The notes below the pieces were generated by a model, which did no database searches, was not told the origin of the DNA, and saw only the letters and a list, made by a program, of their open reading frames with translations. Position numbers and translations under genes: made by a program. This document shows positions 51,913 to 60,986 of a stretch of DNA of 64,000 bases, piece after piece. The stretch's first letter is position 1. Each line of letters begins with the position of its first letter. The DNA lies in the NCBI GenBank assembly GCA_910578455.1, contig CAJTQA010000008.1, positions 1-64,000 of the forward strand, written 5' to 3'. The DNA is from an uncultured Dorea sp. GTDB lineage: Bacteria > Bacillota > Clostridia > Lachnospirales > Lachnospiraceae.

Positions 51913-53901
51913 GTGCAGAGGATAGGAGTATTTGTCTGCCACTGCGGAAGTAATATCGCAGCAACGGTAGACGTAGCGAAAGTAGCAGAGATGGCGCTTA
52001 TGGAGCCGGGAGTTGTCCACGCTGAGGATTACCAGTATATGTGTTCTGAGGCGGGACAGGCGAAGATTGCGGACGCCATCCATGAGAAAAAATTATCGGG
52101 CATTGTTGTATGTTCCTGCTCTCCGCGGATGCATGAGGCGACTTTCCGCAAGGCGGCGGAGCGTGCGGGATTAAATCCATACATGGTAGAGATTGCTAAC
52201 ATCCGTGAGCACTGTTCATGGATTCATAAAGATATGGAGGAGGCTACCAAGAAGGCGGTCATCCTGATGCGGGCGGCAGTTGCCAAAGTGAATTTGAACA
52301 CGCCGCTGCAGCCGGGCGAGAGCCGGGTGACCAAGCGGGCGCTCATTATCGGCGGCGGTATCGCAGGCATCCAGACGGCCCTTGATATCGCGGACGCGGG
52401 CTATGAGGTGGACATCGTGGAGAAGACCCCCAGCATCGGCGGAAGGATGTCACAGCTTGACAAGACTTTCCCGACTCTTGACTGTTCCGCGTGTATTCTG
52501 ACCCCGAAGATGGTGGAGGCATCCGCCCACGAGAAGATTAACATCTATACATACAGTGAAGTGGAGAATGTCAGCGGATTTGTGGGAGACTTTACGGTAG
52601 ACATCCGCAAGAAGGCAAGAAGTGTAGATATGGATAAATGTACGGGCTGCGGCGTCTGCCAGGAGAAGTGCCCGTCTAAGAAAGCGCCCAGCGAGTTTAA
52701 CCGCGGGCTCAATAACCGCAGCGCGATCTACACCCCGTTTGCACAGGCAATCCCCAACGTGCCGGTGATTGACCGTGAGGCATGCATCAAGTTCAAGACC
52801 GGAAAGTGCGGGATCTGCTCAAAGGTCTGTCAGGCAGGAGCCATCGACTACGAGCAGAAGGATGAGATCATTACCGAGAAGTACGGCGCGATCGTGGTTG
52901 CCACAGGGTTTGACACGATCAATCTTGAAAAGTACGACGAGTACGCTTACAGCCAGAGCAAGGATGTCATCACGTCCTTAGAGCTTGAGCGTGTCATGAA
53001 TGCCGCAGGGCCGACCCACGGCCACTTAGAGCGTCTCTCCGACGGCAAAGCGCCCAAGGAGATGGTATTTATCCAGTGCGTAGGCAGCCGTTGTGCTGAC
53101 GACAGAGGAAAGCCTTACTGCTCAAAGATCTGCTGCATGTACACCGCAAAGCATGCGATGCTCATCCGCGACAAATATCCGGATGTGAATGTGACGGTAT
53201 TTTACATCGACGTGCGTACGCCGGGCAAGAACTTTGACGAGTTCTACCGGAGGGCTGTAGAGCAGTACGGCGTGAATTATATTAAAGGACAGGTTGGGAA
53301 GGTCATCCCGCAGCCGAATGGAAAGCTGTTAGTCCAGGGCTCAGACCTTCTTGACAACAGGCAGATTTTAAAAGAGGCGGATATGGTAGTGCTTGCCACA
53401 GCCATTGAGCCGAACCCGGATGTAAGAAAGATTGCGACGATGCTGACGGCAAGCATCGATACGAACAACTTCCTGACGGAGGCTCACGCAAAGCTGCGTC
53501 CGGTAGAGTCCCCCACCGCGGGTATCTTCCTCTCCGGCGTGTGCCAGGGGCCGAAAGATATTCCGGAGACGGTTGCACAGGCCGGTGCGGCTGCGGTTAA
53601 GGCCATCGGGCTTTTGGCGAAGGATAAGCTTTTGACCAATCCGTGTACGGCACATTCTGACGAACTTCTCTGTAACGGATGCTCTACCTGTGAGAACGTA
53701 TGTCCTTACGGAGCCATCACCTACGAGGACAAAGAGGTCAATGACCACGGCATCCGCGAGGTACGCCGCCTGGCTGTTGTCAACAGCGCTCTCTGCCAGG
53801 GCTGCGGCGCTTGTACTGTTGCGTGTCCGTCAGGAGCTATGGACCTTCAAGGGTTCTCAAACAGACAGATAATCGCGGAGGTGGATGCAATATGTCGATA
53901 G
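51913..53901 (+). CDS. hdrA: Heterodisulfide reductase subunit A-like flavoprotein (HdrA)
   Basis: Electron-bifurcating FAD subunit. 662 residues, GTG start after AGGAGGTGATAG. An N-terminal HdrA domain (GVFVCHCGSNI, CSCSPRMHEATF), FAD-binding ALIIGGGIAGIQTALDIADA, the cluster-binding FPTLDCSACILTPKM, an inserted ferredoxin domain (CTGCGVCQEKCPSKKAP, CGICSKVCQAGAI), and a C-terminal ferredoxin (CNGCSTCENVCPYGAI, CQGCGACTVACPSGAM). All expected elements are present, supporting real bifurcation: one electron path to ferredoxin, the other to HdrBC. Overlaps the next gene by 10 bases. Confidence 0.93.
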   Translation: MQRIGVFVCHCGSNIAATVDVAKVAEMALMEPGVVHAEDYQYMCSEAGQAKIADAIHEKKLSGIVVCSCSPRMHEATFRKAAERAGLNPYMVEIANIREHCSWIHKDMEEATKKAVILMRAAVAKVNLNTPLQPGESRVTKRALIIGGGIAGIQTALDIADAGYEVDIVEKTPSIGGRMSQLDKTFPTLDCSACILTPKMVEASAHEKINIYTYSEVENVSGFVGDFTVDIRKKARSVDMDKCTGCGVCQEKCPSKKAPSEFNRGLNNRSAIYTPFAQAIPNVPVIDREACIKFKTGKCGICSKVCQAGAIDYEQKDEIITEKYGAIVVATGFDTINLEKYDEYAYSQSKDVITSLELERVMNAAGPTHGHLERLSDGKAPKEMVFIQCVGSRCADDRGKPYCSKICCMYTAKHAMLIRDKYPDVNVTVFYIDVRTPGKNFDEFYRRAVEQYGVNYIKGQVGKVIPQPNGKLLVQGSDLLDNRQILKEADMVVLATAIEPNPDVRKIATMLTASIDTNNFLTEAHAKLRPVESPTAGIFLSGVCQGPKDIPETVAQAGAAAVKAIGLLAKDKLLTNPCTAHSDELLCNGCSTCENVCPYGAITYEDKEVNDHGIREVRRLAVVNSALCQGCGACTVACPSGAMDLQGFSNRQIIAEVDAICR

Positions 53902-54332
53902 AAAATAAAAATTTTAGACCGAAGATCGTAGCATTCTGCTGTAACTGGTGCAGTTACGCGGGAGCTGACCTTGCAGGCAGCAGCCGCCTTTCCTACCCGG
54001 CGGATGTAAAAGTAATCCGCGTTCCCTGTTCCTGCCGCGTGAACCCGATGTTCATCCTGCGGGCGTTTGAGAAGGGGGCGGACGGCGTGATCATGTGCGG
54101 CTGCCATCCGGGAGACTGCCATTACAGCACCGGAAATTACTATGCGAGAAGGCGTATGACGCTCCTTTTCTCCATGCTGGACTACATCGGCGTGGAAAAC
54201 GGGCGCACGCGTGTAGAGTGGGTATCTGCCGCAGAGGGCGTGAAGTTCTCTGATACCATGAACAGCTTTGTGGAGAAGATTTACTCACTGGGCGAAAACG
54301 TAAGATTGGGGGATTTAAGATGCAGGAGTTAA
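53892..54332 (+). CDS. flxD: MvhD/FlxD-like iron-sulfur electron-transfer subunit
   Basis: 146 residues from the ATG at 53892, inside the end of hdrA. It carries the MvhD pattern: FCCNWCSYAGADLAG, VPCSCRVNPMFILRAFEKGADGV and CGCHPGDCHYSTGN, a [2Fe-2S]-binding set. In methanogens MvhD links hydrogenase to HdrA; in Flx-Hdr operons the same protein links the NADH module to HdrA. No hydrogenase is present here, so the second reading applies. Overlaps the next gene by 13 bases. Confidence 0.88.
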   Translation: MSIENKNFRPKIVAFCCNWCSYAGADLAGSSRLSYPADVKVIRVPCSCRVNPMFILRAFEKGADGVIMCGCHPGDCHYSTGNYYARRRMTLLFSMLDYIGVENGRTRVEWVSAAEGVKFSDTMNSFVEKIYSLGENVRLGDLRCRS

Positions 54333-55294
54333 TCAACCGTGCGAAGGAGCTGCTAAACGACGGAACTGTGGCGCGGGTTCTTGGCTGGAAGGCCGGAGAC
54401 CTGCCTTACAATCCAGAGCCGGCTTTCTTTGAGAGCGCAGAGTCGTTAAAAGATTTTGTGTACAACGGATTCTGCGGGGCGAATTTAAGCAAATACATGA
54501 TTGAGGCGTCAAAGCTTGAGGGCAAGACTTTGGTGTGCCTGAAACCATGCGATACATACAGTTTTAACCAGCTTATAAAAGAGCACCGGGTAGACCGGGA
54601 GAAAGCCTACATTATCGGTGTAGGGTGCAAAGGCAAGCTGGATATCGAAAAGATCAGAAACCAGGGCGTTAAGGGCATCGAGAGCATCGAGGGCGCTGAG
54701 ATCGGCGACGGGGCGGATGAGTTGAAGATTCAGACCATCTACGGAGAGAAAACCGTAGCTTACGCCGATGCTATGTTAGAGAGATGCCATGTGTGCAAGG
54801 GAAAAGAGCACAAGATTTATGACGAGGAGATTTTTGAGTCCAAGGAGACGAAGGACGGCGAGCGTTTCGACGAGGTTTCCCGGATCGAGAAGATGTCTCC
54901 GGCGGAGAAGTTCGCATTTTTCCAGAAGGAACTTAGCAAATGCATCCGCTGCAATGCCTGCCGCAATGTATGCCCGGCGTGCAGCTGCCGGAAATGCGTC
55001 TTTGACAGCAATAAGTTTGACAGCTCCCAGAAGGCCAACGTGGATTCCTTTGAGGAGAAGATGTTCCACATCATCCGCGCTTTCCATGTGGCGGGAAGAT
55101 GTACGGACTGCGGCGAGTGCAGCCGCGTATGCCCCCAGGGGATTCCGCTCCATCTGTTCAACCGGAAGTTTATCAAGGATATTGACGAGCTGTACGGCGA
55201 GTATCAGGCAGGAGATGACACCGATTCAAAAGCACCGCTCACAAACTACACGTTTGAGGATGCGGAACCAAGTATAGTAGGAAAGAGGGGATAA
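54320..55294 (+). CDS. flxC: FlxC-like iron-sulfur protein
   Basis: 324 residues. The N-terminal half resembles the F420-hydrogenase beta/FrhB-type fold with conserved cysteines (FCGANLSKYM, LVCLKPCDTYSF, GVGCKGKL, CHVCKG). The C-terminal half is a ferredoxin-like region, CIRCNACRNVCPACSCRKC and CTDCGECSRVCPQGIP. It is one of two related iron-sulfur subunits between the MvhD-like and NADH-binding subunits. Assignment to FlxC rests on order and composition. Confidence 0.75.
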   Translation: MQELINRAKELLNDGTVARVLGWKAGDLPYNPEPAFFESAESLKDFVYNGFCGANLSKYMIEASKLEGKTLVCLKPCDTYSFNQLIKEHRVDREKAYIIGVGCKGKLDIEKIRNQGVKGIESIEGAEIGDGADELKIQTIYGEKTVAYADAMLERCHVCKGKEHKIYDEEIFESKETKDGERFDEVSRIEKMSPAEKFAFFQKELSKCIRCNACRNVCPACSCRKCVFDSNKFDSSQKANVDSFEEKMFHIIRAFHVAGRCTDCGECSRVCPQGIPLHLFNRKFIKDIDELYGEYQAGDDTDSKAPLTNYTFEDAEPSIVGKRG

Positions 55295-55297
55295 TGT

Positions 55298-56329
55298 ATG
55301 TATAAGATAGCAAAAGAAAATCTTTCCGCATTATTCCGGTTAATCGCGGACAGTCAGGAATTGTACCTTCCGGTTAAGACGGCGGGGCAGGTGAATTTTG
55401 CGGCGTGGAGCGAGGAGGCGGACGTTGCCCTTGATGCGCTGAAAACTGTAAAATCACCGAAAGACGCATTTTTCCCTCAGAGCGAGGGCCTGTATACGGT
55501 AAGGCGGGAAGGCAAAAAGATGAAGGTAGAGCCGGAGAGCCTTAAAGAGGCGGACTTTGTCGTATTCGGCATGAAGGCCTGCGACGTGAAGGGCTTAGAG
55601 GTTTTGGACAATGTGTTCTTAACCGACCCTGTAGATACTTTCTATGCGGCAAGAAGGGAACACGGAACGGTGGTTGCCCTTGCCTGCCATGAGCCGGAGG
55701 AGTCCTGTTTCTGTAAAGTGTTCGGCGTGGACGCGGCAGACCCGGCGGCGGACGTAGCTGCATGGATGATCGGGGAGGATCTTTACTGGAAGGCGCTGAC
55801 CGAGAAGGGCGAGGCTCTTACCGGGAAGGTGAAGGAGCTTTTCTCAGATGCGGACGAGGGGGAAGTTGAGGCGGAGAAAGAGGCGATTCATGCGATCGTA
55901 GAAAAGCTGCCCTATATGAACCTGTCCTTAGAGGGATGGAACGGCGACGCTCTTTCGGAAAAATTTGACGATAAATTATGGGAAGAATTATATAAGCCAT
56001 GCCTGGCCTGCGGCACATGTACTTTCGTATGCCCGACCTGCCAGTGCTATGACATCAAGGATTACAATACGGGGAACAGTGTATCCCGCTACCGCTGCTG
56101 GGATTCCTGCATGTATTCTGACTTTACCATGATGGCCCACGGCAACAACCGTACAAGCCAGATGCAGAGATTCCGCCAGAGGTTCATGCACAAGCTGGTG
56201 TACTACCCGGCGAACAACGACGGGATGTACTCCTGCGTAGGGTGCGGGCGCTGCGTGGAAAAATGCCCGGCATCTTTAAATATCGTGAAAGTAATCAAAG
56301 CATTTCAGAAACAGGGAGGTGAAAAATAA
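55298..56329 (+). CDS. flxB: FlxB-like iron-sulfur protein (anaerobic sulfite reductase subunit A-like)
   Basis: 343 residues. The N-terminus (LPVKTAGQVNFAAW, VFGMKACDVKGLEVLDNVF, CHEPEESCFC) is AsrA/FlxB-like; the C-terminus has CLACGTCTFVCPTCQCYDI and CVGCGRCVEKCPASLNI. It is next to an AsrB-like NAD(P)H-binding subunit, but no sulfite-reducing AsrC is present, so sulfite reduction is not supported. Its stop overlaps the next start (TAATG). Confidence 0.78.
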   Translation: MYKIAKENLSALFRLIADSQELYLPVKTAGQVNFAAWSEEADVALDALKTVKSPKDAFFPQSEGLYTVRREGKKMKVEPESLKEADFVVFGMKACDVKGLEVLDNVFLTDPVDTFYAARREHGTVVALACHEPEESCFCKVFGVDAADPAADVAAWMIGEDLYWKALTEKGEALTGKVKELFSDADEGEVEAEKEAIHAIVEKLPYMNLSLEGWNGDALSEKFDDKLWEELYKPCLACGTCTFVCPTCQCYDIKDYNTGNSVSRYRCWDSCMYSDFTMMAHGNNRTSQMQRFRQRFMHKLVYYPANNDGMYSCVGCGRCVEKCPASLNIVKVIKAFQKQGGEK

Positions 56330-57183
56330 TGAGTGAATGTACCTGCCATAAAAATTATACGTTGGATACGCTGATCCCGCAGGTTGGCGTAATTACGGAT
56401 ATCCGCCAGGAGACGCCGGATGTGAAGACTTTCCGGGTAAATGCGCCGGAGGGCGGCAAGCTTTTTGAGCATATGCCGGGGCAGTGCGCCATGGTGTGCG
56501 CGCCGGGCGTCAGCGAGGGTATGTTTTCCATTACTTCTTCGCCGACGAATAAAGAATATCAGGAATTCAGCATCAAAAAATGCGGTGTCCTTACCGATTA
56601 CCTCCACAGCCTTGAGGTGGGCGACGAGGTTACGGTGCGTGGGCCTTACGGCAATTCCTTCCCGGTGGAGACGGAGCTTAAGGGGAAAAATCTTTTGTTC
56701 ATCGCCGGAGGTATCGGCCTTGCGCCTCTTCGTTCCGTGATCAATTATGTCATTGACAACCGGGAGAACTACGGGACCGTCGATATCGTGTACGGCTCCC
56801 GCTCGGCGGATGACCTTGTGCAGTTAAAAGAGATTCAGGAAGTGTGGATGAAGACCGAGGGCATCAATGTCTACCTCACCATCGACCGCGAGCAGGAAGG
56901 GTGGGACGGACATGTAGGATTCGTTCCTAATTATGTGAAGGAGCTTGGCTTTGACACAGACAAGACCGCTTTGGTGTGCGGGCCTCCGATCATGATCAAG
57001 TTCGTGCTGGCGGGCCTTAAGGAGCTTGGGTTTACCACCGAGCAGGTGTATACCACGCTGGAACTTCGGATGAAGTGCGGCGTAGGCAAGTGCGGGCGGT
57101 GCAATATCGGGTCGAAGTATGTGTGTAAAGATGGGCCGGTGTTCCGGTTTGATGAGATAGATGAGCTGCCTAACGAATATTAG
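56329..57183 (+). CDS. flxA: FlxA-like FAD/NAD(P)H-binding oxidoreductase subunit
   Basis: Entry point for electrons from NADH. 284 residues of the ferredoxin-NADP reductase/AsrB type: FAD-binding (PGQCAMVCAPGVSEGMFSIT), the NAD(P) pocket LLFIAGGIGLAPLRSV, VCGPPIMIKFV, and a C-terminal [2Fe-2S] set ELRMKCGVGKCGRCNIG. With the MvhD-like subunit it would deliver NADH electrons to HdrA. NADH rather than NADPH is inferred from the Flx family and the Rex-type site. Confidence 0.85.
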   Translation: MSECTCHKNYTLDTLIPQVGVITDIRQETPDVKTFRVNAPEGGKLFEHMPGQCAMVCAPGVSEGMFSITSSPTNKEYQEFSIKKCGVLTDYLHSLEVGDEVTVRGPYGNSFPVETELKGKNLLFIAGGIGLAPLRSVINYVIDNRENYGTVDIVYGSRSADDLVQLKEIQEVWMKTEGINVYLTIDREQEGWDGHVGFVPNYVKELGFDTDKTALVCGPPIMIKFVLAGLKELGFTTEQVYTTLELRMKCGVGKCGRCNIGSKYVCKDGPVFRFDEIDELPNEY

Positions 57184-57212
57184 TCAAATATGATGAAAGG
57201 ATACGAAATAGC

Positions 57213-57887
57213 ATGGAAAATATGGTAAATGTATATTTTAGCGGGAAGAGATACAGTGTTCCGGCAGACCTTACGATTATGACCGCTATGGAATATGCGG
57301 GTTATACTTGGAAGAGGGGCTGCGGGTGCCGCCATGGGTTCTGCGGAGCCTGTGCGACCGTATACAGGATTAAGGGTAAAAATGAGCTGAAGACCTGCCT
57401 TGCCTGCCAGACGCAGGTGGAAGAGGGCATGTATGTGGCAAGCATCCCGTTTTTCCCGACGGACAAGAGAACTTATGAGATTGAGGATATCAAGCCGACC
57501 CAGCAGATTATGATGGAGCTTTATCCGGAGATTTATAGCTGCATCGGCTGTAATGCCTGCACGAAGGCGTGTACCCAGGACCTTAATGTTATGCAGTATA
57601 TCGCTTATGCACAGAGGGGCGAGTTTGAGAAGTGTGCGGAAGAGTCTTTTGACTGCATCGGCTGCGGCTGCTGTACGGTAAGGTGTCCGGCGGGCATTTC
57701 CCATCCGCATGTAGGCGTGCTGGCAAGGAGGCTGACAGGAAAATACATCGCACCTGAGACAGAGCATCTTAAGAACCGGGTTGAGGAGATCAATAAGGGC
57801 GAGTATGATGAGCTGATTGAGCAGATTATGCAAAAGCCGATCACCGAGATGCAGGAACTTTACAATACGAGAGAAATCGAGAAATAA
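57213..57887 (+). CDS. Fumarate reductase/succinate dehydrogenase-like iron-sulfur subunit
   Basis: 224 residues. An N-terminal plant-type [2Fe-2S] domain (CGCRHGFCGACATVY, then KTCLACQTQ) is followed by two further cluster motifs, CIGCNACTKACTQD and CIGCGCCTVRCPAG. This is the layout of SdhB/FrdB and of the front half of TfrB from methanogen thiol:fumarate reductase, whose second half is an HdrB-like CCG domain. Here that half could be supplied by the separate hdrB. No membrane-anchor subunit lies beside it. Confidence 0.8.
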   Translation: MENMVNVYFSGKRYSVPADLTIMTAMEYAGYTWKRGCGCRHGFCGACATVYRIKGKNELKTCLACQTQVEEGMYVASIPFFPTDKRTYEIEDIKPTQQIMMELYPEIYSCIGCNACTKACTQDLNVMQYIAYAQRGEFEKCAEESFDCIGCGCCTVRCPAGISHPHVGVLARRLTGKYIAPETEHLKNRVEEINKGEYDELIEQIMQKPITEMQELYNTREIEK

Positions 57888-57903
57888 GGAGGGCGTGATT
57901 ATT

Positions 57904-59514
57904 ATGTATACACCATATCCAGAGAATATGATGGAATCCATCAAAAAGGTAGAGGCGACAAGGGCCAAACGTATGTCGACAGAACCAAGGCGTCTGACTG
58001 CGGATGAAAAAGACGCTCTCCTTAAGAAATTCCACCCGGATTATGATCCGGACGCGTTTGCGGAGATTAAAGTTGGGCCGAATAAAGGGCAGAAGGCGCC
58101 CCTTGAGCTGGCTGAGATGCTCCACTCCACAAGCCGTATCGTAAATGAGAAGATTGACATTTCAAAAATCGACTATGACGTAGACGTGCTGGTCATCGGC
58201 GGCGGCGGCGCAGGGTCATCCTGTGCCATTGAGGCGCACAATGCCGGGGCAAATGTCATGATCGTAACGAAACTGCGTATCGGCGATGCCAACACTATGA
58301 TGGCAGAGGGCGGCATCCAGGCGGCAGACAAGGAGAATGACTCTCCGGTGCAGCATTATCTTGACTGCTTTGGAGGCGGACATTTTGCCGCAAGGCCGGA
58401 GCTTGTAAAGCGTCTTGTGATGGAGGCCCCGGATGCCATCAAATGGCTGAATGAGCTGGGCGTTATGTTCGATAAGGATGAGGACGGGCGCATGGTGACT
58501 ACCCACGGCGGCGGTACGTCCAGAAAGAGAATGCATGCGTGCAAGGACTACTCTGGCGCAGAGATTATGCGTACCGTGAGAGACGAGGTGTTAAACCTTG
58601 GCATTCCGGTGGTAGAGTTCACTTCTGCGGTAGAGCTTTTGAAAGACGATAAAGGGCAGGTGGCAGGAGCGATCCTGCTTAATATGGAAACGGGAGATTA
58701 TTCCGTGGCAAGGGCTAAGACGGTTGTCATCGCTACAGGCGGCGCGGGAAGAATGCATTACCAGGGATTCCCCACATCCAACCACTACGGAGCTACGGCA
58801 GACGGCCTTGTACTTGGCTATCGGGCAGGGGTGCCGCTCCTTTACCAGGATTCTATCCAGTACCATCCTACAGGCGTGGCTCATCCGGTGCAGATTCAGG
58901 GCGCGCTTGTTACCGAGAAGGTGCGTTCCGTAGGCGCTCAGCTTGTCAACGCTGAGGGCGAGGCTTACATCCATCCGTTGGAGACCCGTGATGTCAACGC
59001 ATCCGGCGTTATCCGCGAGTGTGAGGAAGGCCGGGGCGTAGAGGCGCCAAGCGGGCAGAAAGGCGTATGGCTTGATACGCCGATGATCGAAATCCTCGGC
59101 GGAGAGGGAACGATCGAGAAGAGAATCCCGGCCATGTTCCGTATGTATATGAAATACGGCATCGATATGAGAAAAGTGCCGATTCTTATTTACCCGACGC
59201 TGCACTATCAGAACGGCGGACTTGAGATTGACGGAGAAGGATTTACAAAGGCAATCCCGAACCTTTTGGCGGCGGGAGAGGTTGCAGGCGGAATCCACGG
59301 AAGAAACCGTCTCATGGGCAACTCCCTTCTTGACGTTATCGTATTCGGGCGCAACGCAGGGAAAAAGGCGGCGGCGAAGGCAAAAGAGGTAGAGCTTGGC
59401 AGCGTGAACCTTGACCATGTGGCAGGATATGACGAGGAGTTAAAGGGCGCTGACGTCCATACGGAAGAAGTATCGCCGAAACTCCTCCCGAAATATGCGC
59501 GCCACGAGAGATAG
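57904..59514 (+). CDS. Fumarate reductase-like flavoprotein (FAD-binding)
   Basis: 536 residues from the ATG at 57904 after AAGGAGG. FAD-binding VLVIGGGGAGSSCAIEAHNAG near residue 100, THGGGTSRKRMHACKDYSG, the active-site HPTG near 320, TEKVRSVGAQL (arginine where FrdA has its catalytic one), the RDV...EGRG block and the C-terminal GRNRLMGNSLLDVIVFG. It lacks a signal peptide and a heme domain, so it is cytosolic, unlike Shewanella-type fumarate reductases. An extra 80-residue N-terminal extension precedes the FAD domain. Fumarate is inferred from the adjacent fumarase; other enoates are possible. Confidence 0.83.
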   Translation: MYTPYPENMMESIKKVEATRAKRMSTEPRRLTADEKDALLKKFHPDYDPDAFAEIKVGPNKGQKAPLELAEMLHSTSRIVNEKIDISKIDYDVDVLVIGGGGAGSSCAIEAHNAGANVMIVTKLRIGDANTMMAEGGIQAADKENDSPVQHYLDCFGGGHFAARPELVKRLVMEAPDAIKWLNELGVMFDKDEDGRMVTTHGGGTSRKRMHACKDYSGAEIMRTVRDEVLNLGIPVVEFTSAVELLKDDKGQVAGAILLNMETGDYSVARAKTVVIATGGAGRMHYQGFPTSNHYGATADGLVLGYRAGVPLLYQDSIQYHPTGVAHPVQIQGALVTEKVRSVGAQLVNAEGEAYIHPLETRDVNASGVIRECEEGRGVEAPSGQKGVWLDTPMIEILGGEGTIEKRIPAMFRMYMKYGIDMRKVPILIYPTLHYQNGGLEIDGEGFTKAIPNLLAAGEVAGGIHGRNRLMGNSLLDVIVFGRNAGKKAAAKAKEVELGSVNLDHVAGYDEELKGADVHTEEVSPKLLPKYARHER

Positions 59515-59555
59515 AATCAGGAGTAAAACAGGAAATTTAATAGGAGATTATAATT

Positions 59556-60398
59556 ATGCGTGAAATCGAAGTCAGTAAACTTACGGATGTAATTGAAAAG
59601 CTTTGTATCGCAGCAAATGAGCATCTTCCGGAGGACGTAAAGTGCGCCATCAAAAATTGCCGCGCCTGCGAGGACGGAGAGATTGCGAAAGGAGTTCTCG
59701 ATAACATTATCGAGAACTTCGAGATTGCGGATAACGAGTGCGTGCCAATCTGCCAGGATACCGGCATGGCATGTGTATTTTTGGAGATCGGGCAGGATGT
59801 GCACCTGACCGGCGGCGACCTTGCCGATGCAGTAAATGAAGGCGTCCGCCGCGGTTACGATAAAGGGTATCTTAGGAAATCTGTGGTGAAAGACCCGGTT
59901 CGCCGCGGAAATACCGGCGACAATACCCCGGCTATGCTCTACACGGAGATTGTTCCGGGCGAGCAGATCAAGGTAACGGTAGGCCCCAAGGGATTCGGCA
60001 GCGAGAATATGAGCCAGATCCGTATGTTCAAGCCGTCTCACGGCTTACAGGGAATCAAAGACTTTATCCTTGAAGTTGTGGAGACCGCAGGCCCGAATCC
60101 GTGTCCGCCTATGGTTGTGGGCGTTGGAATCGGCGGAACCTTTGACAAGGCGGCGCTCTTAGCGAAGAAAGCGCTGATGCGTCCGATCGATACCGAGAAC
60201 CCGGATCCGTTCTACGCTGACCTGGAAAAAGAGATGCTTGAGAAGGTCAACGAGCTTGGCATCGGACCTCAGGGATTCGGCGGAAAGACGACGGCAATCG
60301 GACTGAATATCGAGACTCTGCCGACCCATATTGCAGGCATGCCATGTGCAGTCAACATCAACTGCCATGTGACGCGCCATAAAACGGAGGTGATTTAG
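59556..60398 (+). CDS. Fumarate hydratase class I, alpha subunit
   Basis: Catalytic [4Fe-4S] subunit of the two-subunit fumarase or tartrate dehydratase. 280 residues with the cluster and substrate segments CVPICQDTGMACVFLEIG, RGNTGDNTPAM, GPKGFGSENMSQ and GPNPCPPMVVGVGIGG. The next gene begins directly after its stop. In this operon malate to fumarate is the obvious reaction; tartrate cannot be excluded on sequence alone. Confidence 0.92.
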   Translation: MREIEVSKLTDVIEKLCIAANEHLPEDVKCAIKNCRACEDGEIAKGVLDNIIENFEIADNECVPICQDTGMACVFLEIGQDVHLTGGDLADAVNEGVRRGYDKGYLRKSVVKDPVRRGNTGDNTPAMLYTEIVPGEQIKVTVGPKGFGSENMSQIRMFKPSHGLQGIKDFILEVVETAGPNPCPPMVVGVGIGGTFDKAALLAKKALMRPIDTENPDPFYADLEKEMLEKVNELGIGPQGFGGKTTAIGLNIETLPTHIAGMPCAVNINCHVTRHKTEVI

Positions 60399-60962
60399 AT
60401 GGCAGCAAGAAAGATTACATTACCGCTCACCGAGGAGCTTGCAAAGACACTTCACGCCGGGGACAGCGTTCTCGTAACCGGCACGATCTATACCTCCCGT
60501 GACGCAGGCCACAAGCGTATGTGCGAGGCTTTGGAAAAAGGGGAGGAGATTCCTTTTGACCCGAAGGATGCAACCATCTATTATGTAGGGCCGACACCGG
60601 CAAAGCCGGGGGCTGTCATCGGCTCCGCAGGCCCGACTACAAGCGGGCGCATGGATGCTTACGCGCCGACGATGATGTCTGTAGGCGCAAGGGGAATGAT
60701 CGGAAAAGGCGCACGCCTTCCGGAAGTCATCGACGCCATGAAGAAATACTCCGGCGTATACTTCGGAGCTATCGGCGGCGCAGGCGCGCTCCTTGCCAAA
60801 TGCATCAAGAAGGCAGAGCTTATCGCGTATGAGGATTTGGGCGCGGAGGCTCTCAGAAAGCTTTACGTGGAGGATATGCCGCTTGTCGTCATCATCGACA
60901 GTGAGGGCAATAATCTGTACGAGAGCGGCCGGGCGGCTTATCTGGAGCAGAAAAAGGGATAG
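60399..60962 (+). CDS. Fumarate hydratase class I, beta subunit
   Basis: 187 residues, C-terminal swivelling domain of class I fumarase. Motifs include GDSVLVTGTIYTSRDAGHKRM, YYVGPTPAKPGAVIGSAGPT and SGRMDAY, and YFGAIGGAGALLAKCI. Immediately follows the alpha subunit with no gap. Confidence 0.93.
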   Translation: MAARKITLPLTEELAKTLHAGDSVLVTGTIYTSRDAGHKRMCEALEKGEEIPFDPKDATIYYVGPTPAKPGAVIGSAGPTTSGRMDAYAPTMMSVGARGMIGKGARLPEVIDAMKKYSGVYFGAIGGAGALLAKCIKKAELIAYEDLGAEALRKLYVEDMPLVVIIDSEGNNLYESGRAAYLEQKKG

Positions 60963-60986
60963 AACTTAGAAGGGAGAACGTAAGAC

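Noticed and set aside
54320..57183. Anaerobic sulfite reductase AsrABC
   Set aside because: AsrA- and AsrB-like subunits are present but no siroheme AsrC; HdrABC and MvhD-like neighbours point to Flx-Hdr.
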